NCBI GenBank assembly: GCA_038232215.1
Contig: JBBSIG010000040.1
Span: forward strand, 1-15,797
Length of the DNA: 15,797 nt
Source of the DNA: JBBSIG01 sp038232215
GTDB taxonomy: Bacteria > Actinomycetota > Thermoleophilia > Gaiellales > Gaiellaceae
Reading direction: 5' to 3'
The translations under genes and the position numbers were made by a program. The notes beneath the pieces were generated by a model. The model saw only the letters and a list, made by a program, of their open reading frames with translations, was not told where the DNA came from and searched no databases. Shown piece by piece: positions 1 to 6,575 of the stretch. The first letter of the stretch is position 1; each line of letters begins with the position of its first letter.

Positions 1-7
1 CGGGCGC

Positions 8-13
8 TACACT
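8..13 (+). promoter_or_regulatory. possible -10 box for tRNA-Ile
   Basis: The hexamer TACACT matches TATAAT at four of six positions. It ends 12 bases before the first base of the tRNA, which would put transcription start only a few bases upstream of the mature 5' end. The matching -35 would lie outside the window, so this call rests on one hexamer and its spacing. Confidence 0.3.
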
Positions 14-25
14 GCGCCTCCGCGC

Positions 26-99
<74 letters not shown>

Positions 100-154
100 C
101 CTGCCACCTCTCCGCCCTCTCGGCAATCGTGGCCGTGTCCGCCAGGATCAGTGG

Positions 155-304
155 GTGAGAAGGACTGCTCGCACCACCGCTCTCGTCGGCTCGTGCCTGA
201 CGGTGCTCGTGGCGACGGCGGGCGTCGGTCAGGCCCGTACGGAGCACGCGTCCGGCACGTGCTCGCACCACAGCGGCGTCAGCGTCTGGATCCACCATCC
301 GTAG
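155..304 (+). CDS. small predicted secreted peptide with TCSHH motif (DUF3761-like C-terminus)
   Basis: This 49-codon frame starts at GTG 155 and stops at TAG 302-304, with AGGA (144-147) 7 nt upstream as a plausible ribosome binding site. Residues 1-27 look like a Sec signal peptide: Arg-rich start (VRRTAR), a hydrophobic core (ALVGSCLTVLVATAGV) and a GQA-R type cleavage site. The predicted mature part is only about 22 residues and ends in SGTCSHHSGVSVWIHHP. From memory, TCSHHxGV followed by an aromatic residue is the hallmark of the DUF3761 family of small secreted proteins. Here the upstream part of that domain is missing, so the gene may be a shortened remnant or a genuine mini-version. 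It faces parB tail to tail, 52 bases away. No function is known. A frame this short could also be chance, although the signal peptide and motif together argue against that. Confidence 0.5.
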   Translation: MRRTARTTALVGSCLTVLVATAGVGQARTEHASGTCSHHSGVSVWIHHP

Positions 305-356
305 CGGCGCGCCGCGGGTCACTCACCCCTCGATTGCGGATCGACCGAGAACCGTC

Positions 357-1187
357 CTACAGACGCTCGAGCGCCTCGGCCAGCTCCGCCAGCTCGAACT
401 CGTCGGCGAAGCCGATCTCGAGCCGCCCGGGGACGACGCGGGCCCGTAGCCCGGTGACGCGCTCGGCCGCCTCGCGCACGCGCTCGGCGAGCGCCGGCTC
501 GACCGGGGCGGCGCTTCTCCGGCGACGGGCCCCGGCCTCCCGAGCGGCCCGCTCGGCCCCGCGCACGGTCAGGCCGCCGCGGACGATCCGGCGGGCGAGC
601 CGGCGCCGGTCCTCGTGCCCGGGAACTCCGAGGATCGCGCGGGCGTGCCCCTCGGTCAGCTCGTTCCTGGCGAGCATCCACAGGACGTCCTCCGGCAGCT
701 CGAGCAGCCGCAGGCGGTTCGAGACGCCCGGCTTCGAGCGGCCCACCCGCTCGGCCACCTCGCCGAGCGTGAGCCCGAACTCGTCGATCAGGACCGCGTA
801 GGCGCGCGCCTCCTCCACCGCCGAGAGCTGCTCCCGCGCCACGTTCTCGACGAGGGCGAGGAGGAGCGAGTCGCGGTCGTCGGCCTCGCGCACGACCGCC
901 GGGACGGTGGCCGACCCGGCCTCGCGCGCCGCCCGCCAGCGCCGCTCGCCGGCGATCAGCTCGAAGCCGCCTTCGGGCCGAGGCCGCACCACGACGGGCT
1001 GCAGGACGCCCTGCGCGCGGATCGAGCCGGCGAGGCCGGCGGTGGCGTCGGGCTCGAAGCGGCGGCGCGGCTGGCGCGGGTTGGGGTAGATCGACTCGAC
1101 GGGGAGGTGCGCGAGCTCGGGCTGCGGGATGCCGCCCATCAGCACCTCGAGGCCCCTGCCCAGGCCGCGCCTAGTTGCGCTCGACAA
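357..1187 (-). CDS. parB: chromosome partitioning protein ParB (Spo0J family)
   Basis: The 276-aa protein is a ParB CTPase clamp that loads at parS and works with ParA to segregate replicated origins. The N-terminus has the ParA-stimulating motif RRGLGRGLEVL (6-16). The N-terminal CTP-binding domain carries GERRWRAA (80-87) and ENVAREQLSAVEEA (114-127), the ParB box 2 and 3 motifs. A helix-turn-helix for parS binding follows at about 137-160 (LTLGEVAERVGRSKPGVSNR). The last 40 or so residues, ending in FELAELAEALERL, fit the C-terminal dimerisation domain. The start is TTG 1187, the only start codon ahead of the conserved N-terminal motif. It overlaps the end of parA by 17 nt, which suggests translational coupling. 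No recognisable parS site was found in the window by eye. Confidence 0.96.
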   Translation of the reverse strand: MSSATRRGLGRGLEVLMGGIPQPELAHLPVESIYPNPRQPRRRFEPDATAGLAGSIRAQGVLQPVVVRPRPEGGFELIAGERRWRAAREAGSATVPAVVREADDRDSLLLALVENVAREQLSAVEEARAYAVLIDEFGLTLGEVAERVGRSKPGVSNRLRLLELPEDVLWMLARNELTEGHARAILGVPGHEDRRRLARRIVRGGLTVRGAERAAREAGARRRRSAAPVEPALAERVREAAERVTGLRARVVPGRLEIGFADEFELAELAEALERL

Positions 1188-1923
1188 GCTCCACCGCCAC
1201 CTTCCAGTAGGCGTCGGCGCCCGCCGAGCGCCGGTCGTACTCGATCGCCGGCAGGCCGTGGCTCGGCGCCTCCGCGAGGCGCACCGACCGCGGGACGGCG
1301 GTGCGGAAGACGAGCTCCCCGAAGTGCCGGCGCGCCTCGGCGGCCACGTCGGCGGACAGACGGGTCCTGCCGTCGACCATGGTCAGGAGAACGCCGCCGA
1401 GCACGAGGCGGGGGTTCAGGCGCGAGCGGACGAGCTCGAGCGAGCGGACGAGCTGAGCCACGCCCTCGAGCGCGTAGTACTCGGTCTGCAGCGGGACGAG
1501 CACGCGGTCCGACGCCGCGAGGGCGTTCACGGTCAGCGGCCCGAGCGACGGCGGGCAGTCCAGGAAGACGAACGAGTACGCGTCGCTTCCGGAGGCGAGC
1601 GCCTGGGCGAGATAGCGCTCGCCGTCCGTACGCCGTGCGAGCTCGACGACCGCGCCCGCGAGGTCGGCCTGCGCGGGCACGAGGTCGAGGTTCGGAAACC
1701 GCGTCGCCCGGGCCAGCTCGTGCAGCGGGGCACCGTCCAGGAGGTCGTAGCTCGAGCTCCCATTCGCCCGCTCGCCGAGGCCCGAGGTGGCGTTCGCCTG
1801 CGGGTCGAGGTCGACGATCAGGGCGCGCTCGCCGGCGCGCGCAAGGCAGGCGGCGAGATTCACCGCGGTCGTCGTCTTCCCGACGCCGCCCTTCTGGTTC
1901 GCGACCGCGTAGATCCGCCCCAC
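1171..1923 (-). CDS. parA: chromosome partitioning ATPase ParA (Soj/MinD family)
   Basis: The 250-aa protein is a full-length Soj-type ParA, an ATP-dependent DNA-binding dimer that positions ParB-parS complexes on the nucleoid. Residues 10-19 (QKGGVGKTTT) are the deviant Walker A with signature lysine K11. VDLDPQANAT (37-46) is the A' motif with D38 and D40. VFLDCPPSLG (119-128) is Walker B with D122. It lacks the extra N-terminal helix-turn-helix of plasmid ParA proteins, as expected for a chromosomal copy. The start is GTG 1923, the first start codon after an in-frame stop just upstream, so it is well fixed. It lies 13 nt after rsmG, and its end overlaps parB. Confidence 0.97.
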   Translation of the reverse strand: MGRIYAVANQKGGVGKTTTAVNLAACLARAGERALIVDLDPQANATSGLGERANGSSSYDLLDGAPLHELARATRFPNLDLVPAQADLAGAVVELARRTDGERYLAQALASGSDAYSFVFLDCPPSLGPLTVNALAASDRVLVPLQTEYYALEGVAQLVRSLELVRSRLNPRLVLGGVLLTMVDGRTRLSADVAAEARRHFGELVFRTAVPRSVRLAEAPSHGLPAIEYDRRSAGADAYWKVAVELVERN

Positions 1924-1936
1924 GCACCGAGTCTAT

Positions 1937-2482
1937 TCAGGCAAGTGGACGTTTCCTGGCCAGCCCGGGACGACGCGGAAAGCCGGGCGGAGTGGGCCCG
2001 ACCTTGTGCAGAACGACGAAGCCCGCGGGCGCCTCGACGTGCTCGGCCGCGAGCCGAGCCGCCACCGTCTCGACCGCCCGCAGGTCGGCGGAGGGTCCCA
2101 CCCAGAGGATCGCCGCCCCGCCCGGCCGGACGAGCGGCAGGCACCACTCCGCCGCGACCGGCGGGGCCGCGAGCGCCCTCGCGACCGCCACGCCGAAGCA
2201 GTCGCCCTCCTGCTCCTCGGCGCGACCGCGGACGACGTGGACGTTCGGGAACGCGCGGGCGACGCGCTCGAGGAAGGCGCACTTGCGCCCGTTCGCCTCG
2301 AGCAGGGTCACGTCTCGCTCGGGAAGAGCCACGGCGAGCGGGATCCCGGGCGACCCGCCGCCCGAGCCGACGTCGACCAGGGCGCCCGGGAAACGGCGGA
2401 CGAGCTCCGCACCCGCAAGAGCATCCTCCACGTGCACGCGCCGGGCCTCCACCCGATCGCGAAGAGCGGTCAGCCCCGGCAT
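1937..2482 (-). CDS. rsmG: 16S rRNA (guanine527-N7)-methyltransferase RsmG (GidB)
   Basis: RsmG uses S-adenosylmethionine to methylate G527 in the 530 loop of 16S rRNA; loss gives low-level streptomycin resistance in several bacteria. The SAM-binding motif I is VDVGSGGGSPGIP (36-48 from this start). Just before it, GLTALRD and RRVHVEDAL match the family's NLTxIRD and RHxxDSL region. The start is uncertain. ATG 2482 has GAGGAG nine bases upstream and gives 181 aa. However, the frame stays open to TTG 2590 (217 aa), and the stretch just before the ATG (DPRLERWLEELLE) looks like the family's N-terminal helix. The longer form would overlap jag by 71 nt. Either way the N-terminus is short beside the 207-aa E. 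coli protein. It sits between jag and parA, as in many origin regions. Confidence 0.9.
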   Translation of the reverse strand: MPGLTALRDRVEARRVHVEDALAGAELVRRFPGALVDVGSGGGSPGIPLAVALPERDVTLLEANGRKCAFLERVARAFPNVHVVRGRAEEQEGDCFGVAVARALAAPPVAAEWCLPLVRPGGAAILWVGPSADLRAVETVAARLAAEHVEAPAGFVVLHKVGPTPPGFPRRPGLARKRPLA

Positions 2483-2519
2483 CTCGAGCAGCTCCTCGAG
2501 CCAGCGCTCGAGACGGGGG

Positions 2520-3200
2520 TCAGCGTGAGGGCTCGACGACGACGTAGCGGTTCGGCTCGACGCCCTCGCTGGTCGTCTCCACGCCCGCAAAGTCCTTCAG
2601 TCGGAGATGGACGACCTTCCGCTCGAGCGCCGTCATCGGCTCGAGCTCGACCGGCTCGCCGCTTCTCGCGGCACGTTCCGCGCAGCGCACGGCGATCGCC
2701 TCGAGCGTCTCCCGGCGCCTGGCCCGGTAGCCGGCCGCGTCGACAGTCACCTCCTTGCGATCGTCCGGGTCGGCGCGAAGGACGATCGCGTTCGCCAGGG
2801 CCTGGATCGCGTCGATCGTCTGACCGTGGCGCCCGATCAGCATCCCGAGGTCCTCGCCGGTACAGGTGGCCACGATCGCCTCCGCGGTCTCCGAGATCTG
2901 CACGCGGCAGTCGACCCCGATCGCGTCGGCCACCCGCACGACGAGATCGCGAACGAGCGCGGCGCGGTCGCTCGGGTTCTCCTCCACCGGCTCGAGGCGC
3001 TCGCCGGTGTCGGGCGCCTGGGCGCTCGCGACGACCCGCGCCGGCGCGTAGCCGACGCCGAGCAGCCCGCGCTCGCCCTCGGAGACGACCTGGAAGCGCA
3101 CCGCAGCCTTGTCCAGCCCGGGCGCGAGACGCTCGAGCTCCCGCAGCGCAGCCCACTTGGCCTCGCCGACGGTCTCGCCCGTCGCCTCGACCTCGGGCAT
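2520..3200 (-). CDS. jag: Jag/KhpB RNA-binding protein (Jag-N, KH, R3H domains)
   Basis: The 226-aa protein has the standard three-part Jag (SpoIIIJ-associated, KhpB/EloR) architecture. The Jag-N domain covers about 1-58, with the GLLGVGYAPARV signature. A type II KH domain covers about 95-160, with the GxxG loop in LIGRHGQT (121-128). The R3H domain fills the C-terminus, with PMTALERKVVH containing the R-x3-H motif. In other bacteria KhpB binds many RNAs and affects cell elongation and division; its role here is inferred from family. The ATG start (3200-3198) shares one base with the yidC stop (TGATG), so the two are probably translationally coupled, in keeping with the well-known yidC-jag pairing. 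Confidence 0.94.
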   Translation of the reverse strand: MPEVEATGETVGEAKWAALRELERLAPGLDKAAVRFQVVSEGERGLLGVGYAPARVVASAQAPDTGERLEPVEENPSDRAALVRDLVVRVADAIGVDCRVQISETAEAIVATCTGEDLGMLIGRHGQTIDAIQALANAIVLRADPDDRKEVTVDAAGYRARRRETLEAIAVRCAERAARSGEPVELEPMTALERKVVHLRLKDFAGVETTSEGVEPNRYVVVEPSR

Positions 3201-4027
3201 CAGCGGCGGGCCTTTTTCTTCCGCTTCACGCGCCGCGGCGCCTGCGCCGCCTTTGGTGTCGGCTTCGGCGCGGTGGGCGTCGCCTTCGCGCCGTTGCCCG
3301 ACTCGCCGTCGTCCGCCTTCGGGGTGCGCGAGGTCCTCTTCGGAGCGGGCGGCGGCCGCTTCGGGACGAGCCGGCGCGTGATCAGCCCTTGCCCGACCGT
3401 CCACAGGTTGGTCGTCATCCAGTAGAGGACGAGACCGGCGGGAAAGCTCTGCACGACCACGAGGAAGGCGAGCGGCATGATCAGCAGCAGGTTTCGCTGC
3501 ATCTTGTCCATCGACGTGGCCATGAGCAAGGTGGAGGCGATCTGGCTCGTCGCGTAGATCGCGAGCAGTAGGTATCCGGACCAGTGCGCGTTCGCGTGGT
3601 CGGCGACGTTCGGGACCACGTGGAGCCAGGAGAGGTCGCCGAGCTTGCTGGCGGGGTCCTCGGCCTCCTTCGAGAAGTTCCGCAGCACGTAGTAGAGGGC
3701 GATGAAGACCGGGAACTGCGCGAGGAGCGGCAGGCACGACGACGCCGGGTTGATCTGGTTCTCCCGGTAGAACTTCATCAGCTCCTCGTTCTGGCGCTGC
3801 CGGTCGCCCTTGAACTTGCGCTGGATCTCCTTCATCTGGGGCGCGTGCCGCTGCATGTTCTGCATGGAGTGGATCTGGCGGACGGTCAGCGGCACGAGCA
3901 GCACGCGGACGATCACGGTCAGGGCGACGATCGACCACGCCCAGGGCAGCCCGATCGTCCCGTGCAGCCAGTCGAGGACGGAGCGGAGCAGGTCCTCGAG
4001 GGGCGTGAGCGGGCTGGCGACGATCAC
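3200..4027 (-). CDS. yidC: membrane protein insertase YidC (Oxa1 family)
   Basis: The 275-aa protein inserts and folds membrane proteins in the cytoplasmic membrane, alone or with SecYEG. It is the short form without the large periplasmic domain of proteobacterial YidC. Hydrophobic segments are visible at about 28-50, 100-117, 151-168 and 181-200. R41, inside the first conserved membrane segment (ALTVIVRVLLVPLT), corresponds to the essential groove arginine. A charged cytoplasmic hairpin (about 53-95) follows. The tail after about 215 is rich in Lys, Arg, Pro and Ala and ends in VKRKKKARR, as in ribosome-contacting tails of Gram-positive and mitochondrial homologues. Its GTG start overlaps the yidD stop by four bases (GTGA), and its stop overlaps the jag start. 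Confidence 0.96.
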   Translation of the reverse strand: MIVASPLTPLEDLLRSVLDWLHGTIGLPWAWSIVALTVIVRVLLVPLTVRQIHSMQNMQRHAPQMKEIQRKFKGDRQRQNEELMKFYRENQINPASSCLPLLAQFPVFIALYYVLRNFSKEAEDPASKLGDLSWLHVVPNVADHANAHWSGYLLLAIYATSQIASTLLMATSMDKMQRNLLLIMPLAFLVVVQSFPAGLVLYWMTTNLWTVGQGLITRRLVPKRPPPAPKRTSRTPKADDGESGNGAKATPTAPKPTPKAAQAPRRVKRKKKARR

Positions 4028-4275
4028 GCGGGCTCCTCGCGCCCCGGGCTCCGCCAGAGCGTCTGCTCATGGGCGTGATCGACGCCGCCGTGGCTCCACG
4101 GGTTGCAGCGGAGGAGCCGCCAGGCCGTCAGGACCCCGCCCCGCACGAGCCCGTAGCGGCGCAGGGCGTCGATCGCGTACTGGGAGCACGAGGGGTGGTA
4201 CTTGCAGCTCCCGGGGAAGAGAGGGCTGACGAGGATGCGATACAGGCGGACGAGGCCGATCCCGACGTATCTCAT
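4024..4275 (-). CDS. yidD: membrane protein insertion efficiency factor YidD
   Basis: The 83-aa protein belongs to the small YidD (haemolytic-domain, DUF37) family, which helps YidC-dependent insertion at the inner face of the membrane. The family core is intact: an amphipathic N-terminus (LVRLYRILVSPLF), the three conserved cysteines C24, C30 and C57 in CKYHPSCSQYA and LLRCNPWSHGGVD, and the usual short length. The ATG start (4275-4273) overlaps the rnpA stop in an ATGA arrangement. The same frame is open further upstream, but that part is low-complexity shadow of rnpA. The stop overlaps the yidC start. Confidence 0.95.
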   Translation of the reverse strand: MRYVGIGLVRLYRILVSPLFPGSCKYHPSCSQYAIDALRRYGLVRGGVLTAWRLLRCNPWSHGGVDHAHEQTLWRSPGREEPA

Positions 4276-4619
4276 GCGGACGCCTTTCCGAGCACCTCGC
4301 GCACCCGCTCGCCGAGCCAGTCCGAGCCCTTCGCCTCCGCCGCCTCCGCCAGGCCCGGACGGGCGATCAGGACGTAGTCCCGGCCAGCCGGGATCGAGGG
4401 CAAGAGAGCCCTCCACGTCTCGCGGAGCTGACGCTTGATCCGGTTGCGGACGACGGCGCCCCCGTTACCCTTCGGCACCGCGATCCCGAGCCGAGGCTCG
4501 TCGCCGTCGGGCGGACGGGCGAACCAGTAGAGGACGAGGAACCGGCTCGACACCGAGCGGCCGTGCCGATAGACGGAGTCGAAGTCCCGCGAGCGGGAGA
4601 GACGATGCCGGCGCTGCAA
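4272..4619 (-). CDS. rnpA: ribonuclease P protein component
   Basis: The 115-aa basic protein is the RNase P protein subunit, which helps the RNA subunit bind the 5' leader of precursor tRNAs. The family signature is present as RNRIKRQLRE (58-67), with the RNR core at R58-N59-R60. The N-terminal RLSRSRDFDSVYRHGR region matches the leader-binding face, and LGIAVPKGNGGAVV precedes the signature. The start is TTG 4619, the only start codon between the upstream rpmH stop and the conserved RLSRSRDF motif. It lies 27 nt after rpmH in the same frame. The four-base ATGA overlap with yidD implies coupled translation. Confidence 0.95.
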   Translation of the reverse strand: MQRRHRLSRSRDFDSVYRHGRSVSSRFLVLYWFARPPDGDEPRLGIAVPKGNGGAVVRNRIKRQLRETWRALLPSIPAGRDYVLIARPGLAEAAEAKGSDWLGERVREVLGKASA

Positions 4620-4646
4620 GACTGGCGTCCCCGCTTCGGCCGGAGC

Positions 4647-4781
4647 TCAGGCGGAGAGCCGCTTGCGCCCCTTGGCGCGGCGGCGCTTGAGAATCGCCTG
4701 TCCGGCGCGCGTGGCCATGCGGGCGCGGAAGCCGTGCTTCCGCTTTCGCCGGCGCACGTTGGGCTGGTAGGTCCGCTTCAC
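4647..4781 (-). CDS. rpmH: 50S ribosomal protein L34
   Basis: The 44-aa, very basic protein has the L34 sequence pattern from start to end: KRTYQPNVRRRKRKHGFRAR, then MATRAGQAILKRRRAKGR and a short KRLSA tail. Its length equals the usual bacterial L34. It is part of the large ribosomal subunit. The start is GTG 4781; the same frame is open to 4955 but the extra sequence is non-coding origin DNA. It is the first gene of the minus-strand operon. A good -10 box (TATACT) lies about 45 bases upstream, and no strong Shine-Dalgarno sequence is visible. Confidence 0.97.
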   Translation of the reverse strand: MKRTYQPNVRRRKRKHGFRARMATRAGQAILKRRRAKGRKRLSA

Positions 4782-4824
4782 GACGAGAGGTGGGTCGGCG
4801 ACCGGAAGCGGTCGCGGCGGGCGA

Positions 4825-4830
4825 AGTATA
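4825..4830 (-). promoter_or_regulatory. -10 box for the rpmH operon
   Basis: Read on the minus strand this is TATACT, five of six matches to TATAAT, giving a leader of about 37 nt before the rpmH GTG. No convincing -35 lies at 16-18 bp. The best DnaA-box match (4853-4861) falls about 35-43 bp upstream of the inferred start, where DnaA binding could affect this promoter. Confidence 0.5.
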
Positions 4831-4852
4831 GACGAGGGTGGAGGAGTCGCCG

Positions 4853-4938
4853 TTGTCCACAGAGAGAAGGCGTACAGGAGCGGCGAAAACGCCGTGCGGG
4901 CCCCACCTTTCCACAGGTGTGGAGAGAAATGTGGACGG
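4853..4938. promoter_or_regulatory. oriC: DnaA-box cluster in the rpmH-dnaA gap (candidate oriC)
   Basis: Four sites with a TCCACA core lie within 86 bp. They are TTGTCCACA (4853-4861, plus), CTTTCCACA (4907-4915, plus), and on the minus strand CTCTCCACA (4918-4926) and CCGTCCACA (4930-4938). The first equals the TTGTCCACA box preferred by GC-rich actinobacteria; the others differ from it at two positions. The second and third form an inverted CCACA-GG-TGTGG arrangement (4911-4922). A small inverted repeat, CGGCG-AAAA-CGCCG, lies at 4881-4894. The rest of the 287-base gap (4782-5068) holds the rpmH and dnaA promoters and a relatively AT-rich patch at about 4921-4970. Confidence 0.7.
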
Positions 4939-4996
4939 TGCCAAATCCCCTGCAAATACGGGTAGTTTCGGACGCGCGCGGCTCCAGGAACGGTCG

Positions 4997-5025
4997 TTGT
5001 GACCCCTCTCGGACACTGGTATGCT
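4997..5025 (+). promoter_or_regulatory. dnaA promoter
   Basis: A -35 element TTGTGA (4997-5002) and a -10 element TATGCT (5020-5025) are separated by exactly 17 bp. A TG at 5017-5018 makes the -10 an extended type. Each hexamer matches consensus at four of six positions. Transcription would start near 5032, about 37 nt before the GTG at 5069. The ATG at 5021 is part of the -10 box and so is unlikely to be a start codon. Confidence 0.6.
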
Positions 5026-5068
5026 CGCGCCTTCCCCGACCCGGAAGAGGAGCGGAGCCGACACTTTC

Positions 5069-6418
5069 GTGGAGCGCCAGATCGAGCTGACGGCAGAGAG
5101 TCTCTGGACTGAGGTCGCCGGGCGGCTGAGGGGAGCGCTCAACGAGACGACGTTCACGACGTGGTTCGCGGAGGCAGGCGGGCTCGAGTGCTCGGACGAC
5201 GTCTTCACGCTCGCCGTTCCGAACGACTTCACGCGCGAGTGGATCGAGGGTCACTTCCTCGGTCTCATCGCCGCGGCCGTTCGCGACACCACCGGGCAGG
5301 AGCGGCGGATCGGCCTGACCGTGGTACGACCGCGGGCCGAGGAGGAACGCACCGCAGCCGTTCAGCCCCCGCGGTCCGCGGGCGCGGACTCGGGCATGAA
5401 CCCGAAGTACACGTTCGACCTCTTCGTGATCGGCTCGTCCAACCGCTTCGCGCACGCGGCCGCCCTGGCGGTCGCCGAGGCGCCGGCGCAGGCGTACAAC
5501 CCGCTCTTCATCTACGGGAGTACGGGCCTAGGGAAAACGCACTTGATGCAGGCGATCGCGCAGTACACGGCCGAGCACTCGCGAGACCTCTCGGTTCGCT
5601 ACGTCACGAGCGAGACGTTCATGAACGACTTCATCAACTCTCTGCGGGACAAGCGGATCGAGGGCTTCAAGCAGCGCTACCGGAACTACGACCTCCTGCT
5701 GATCGACGACGTGCAGTTCTTCGAGCACAAGGAGCGGATCCAGGAGGAGTTCTTCCACACCTTCAACTCGCTCTACGAGGCGGGCGCGCAGATCGTGCTC
5801 TCCTCCGATCGCAAGCCGCGGGACATCCAGACGCTCGAGGAGCGTCTGCGCTCCCGCTTCGAGTGGGGCCTGATCACCGACATCCAGCCGCCCGATCTCG
5901 AGACCCGGATCGCGATCTTGCGCAAGAAGGTCAAGACGGACGGAACCGACGTCTCCGACCCCGCCGTGCTCACGTTCATCGCGGGCCGTATCTCGACGAA
6001 CATTCGAGAGCTGGAGGGCGCGCTCACCCGCGTCGTCGCCTTCTCGTCGCTGACCGGCCGTCCGATGACCGTCGAGCTCGCACAGGACGTGCTGCGAGAC
6101 GTGTTCCCGCAAGGGGAGGCCGCCGCAGTATCCATCAAGCGCATCCAGGAGCTCGTCTCCGAGCGCTTCAGCCTTTCCCTGGCGGAGCTCTGCGGCGACA
6201 GGCGCTCGCAGAACATCGTCTACCCGCGGCAGGTCGCGATGTACCTCTCACGCGAGCTGACCGACTCGTCGCTGCCGAAGATCGGCAAGGAGTTCGGCGG
6301 CCGCGACCACACCACGGTCATGCACGCGACCACGAAGATCTCCCGACTGATGACCGAGGACCGCTCTGTGTACAACCTGGTGCAGGAGCTGACGGCACGT
6401 GTGCAGCAGGTGCGCTGA
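5069..6418 (+). CDS. dnaA: chromosomal replication initiator protein DnaA
   Basis: From GTG 5069 the protein is 449 aa. It binds DnaA boxes, melts oriC and recruits the helicase. Domain I covers about 1-80 (LWTEVAGRL...TTFTTWF), with a short linker to about 105. The AAA+ region has Walker A GSTGLGKT (150-157) and Walker B LLLIDDVQFF (D213, D214). Domain IV ends with the DNA-binding signature RDHTTVMHA (412-420). The frame is open to ATG 5021, but that ATG sits in a likely -10 box; GTG 5069 follows GGAG by 11 nt and starts just before the conserved LTAESLW region. Box clusters on both sides suggest autoregulation by DnaA. The short domain II is unremarkable. Confidence 0.97.
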   Translation: MERQIELTAESLWTEVAGRLRGALNETTFTTWFAEAGGLECSDDVFTLAVPNDFTREWIEGHFLGLIAAAVRDTTGQERRIGLTVVRPRAEEERTAAVQPPRSAGADSGMNPKYTFDLFVIGSSNRFAHAAALAVAEAPAQAYNPLFIYGSTGLGKTHLMQAIAQYTAEHSRDLSVRYVTSETFMNDFINSLRDKRIEGFKQRYRNYDLLLIDDVQFFEHKERIQEEFFHTFNSLYEAGAQIVLSSDRKPRDIQTLEERLRSRFEWGLITDIQPPDLETRIAILRKKVKTDGTDVSDPAVLTFIAGRISTNIRELEGALTRVVAFSSLTGRPMTVELAQDVLRDVFPQGEAAAVSIKRIQELVSERFSLSLAELCGDRRSQNIVYPRQVAMYLSRELTDSSLPKIGKEFGGRDHTTVMHATTKISRLMTEDRSVYNLVQELTARVQQVR

Positions 6419-6451
6419 GCTGTGCGATCTCGAGCAGGCACGGCGCGACCC

Positions 6452-6541
6452 TGTGGAGCGGTCCCGTTTCTTCCCCGATCCTCTTCCACAGCGGATCTCG
6501 CCCGACGACAGGCTTGCACACCGTCTTCCCCGCCGTCCACA
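6452..6541. promoter_or_regulatory. oriC: second DnaA-box cluster, dnaA-dnaN gap (candidate oriC part)
   Basis: Three TCCACA-core sites lie in the 156-base gap. They are CGCTCCACA on the minus strand (6452-6460), TCTTCCACA (6482-6490, plus) and CCGTCCACA (6533-6541, plus). The last fits the relaxed actinobacterial pattern (T/C)(T/C)(G/A/C)TCCACA; the others are weaker. A more AT-rich stretch follows at about 6544-6577, next to dnaN, and could serve as an unwinding region. Many actinobacteria have oriC in the dnaA-dnaN gap, so this may be the main origin or one half of a bipartite origin. Confidence 0.6.
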
Positions 6542-6563
6542 CTCCCTATGTACTACGACTACC

Positions 6564-6575
6564 TTCTTTAAAGAA
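6564..6575. repeat. 12-bp perfect palindrome at the dnaN start codon
   Basis: TTCTTTAAAGAA reads the same on both strands, and its last A is the first base of the dnaN ATG. It is strikingly AT-rich for this region. It could be an operator, part of an unwinding element, or chance. No clear Shine-Dalgarno sequence precedes the ATG. Confidence 0.55.

Noticed and set aside
100..154. A terminator or tRNA-Ala after tRNA-Ile
   Set aside because: No hairpin with a T tract and no second cloverleaf is visible between the tRNA and the small GTG frame.
250..265. CACGTG core at about 255-260 near parB as a parS site
   Set aside because: The flanks do not match TGTTTCACGTGAAACA beyond the core. Other CACGTG occurrences (near 6397 and 14125) also lack the flanks. 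No parS was found by eye.
615..2528. Very long plus-strand open frame opposite parB, parA and rsmG
   Set aside because: It is Arg/Pro/Ala-rich, lacks any family pattern and lies fully opposite three well-recognised genes. High GC makes such shadow frames common.
4881..4894. CGGCG-AAAA-CGCCG hairpin as a terminator
   Set aside because: The stem is only five pairs, no T tract follows on either strand, and it lies amid DnaA boxes, so it is noted only as a small inverted repeat.
5021..5068. ATG 5021 as the dnaA start
   Set aside because: It lies within a well-spaced extended -10 promoter, has no ribosome binding site, and adds a non-conserved 16-residue leader.
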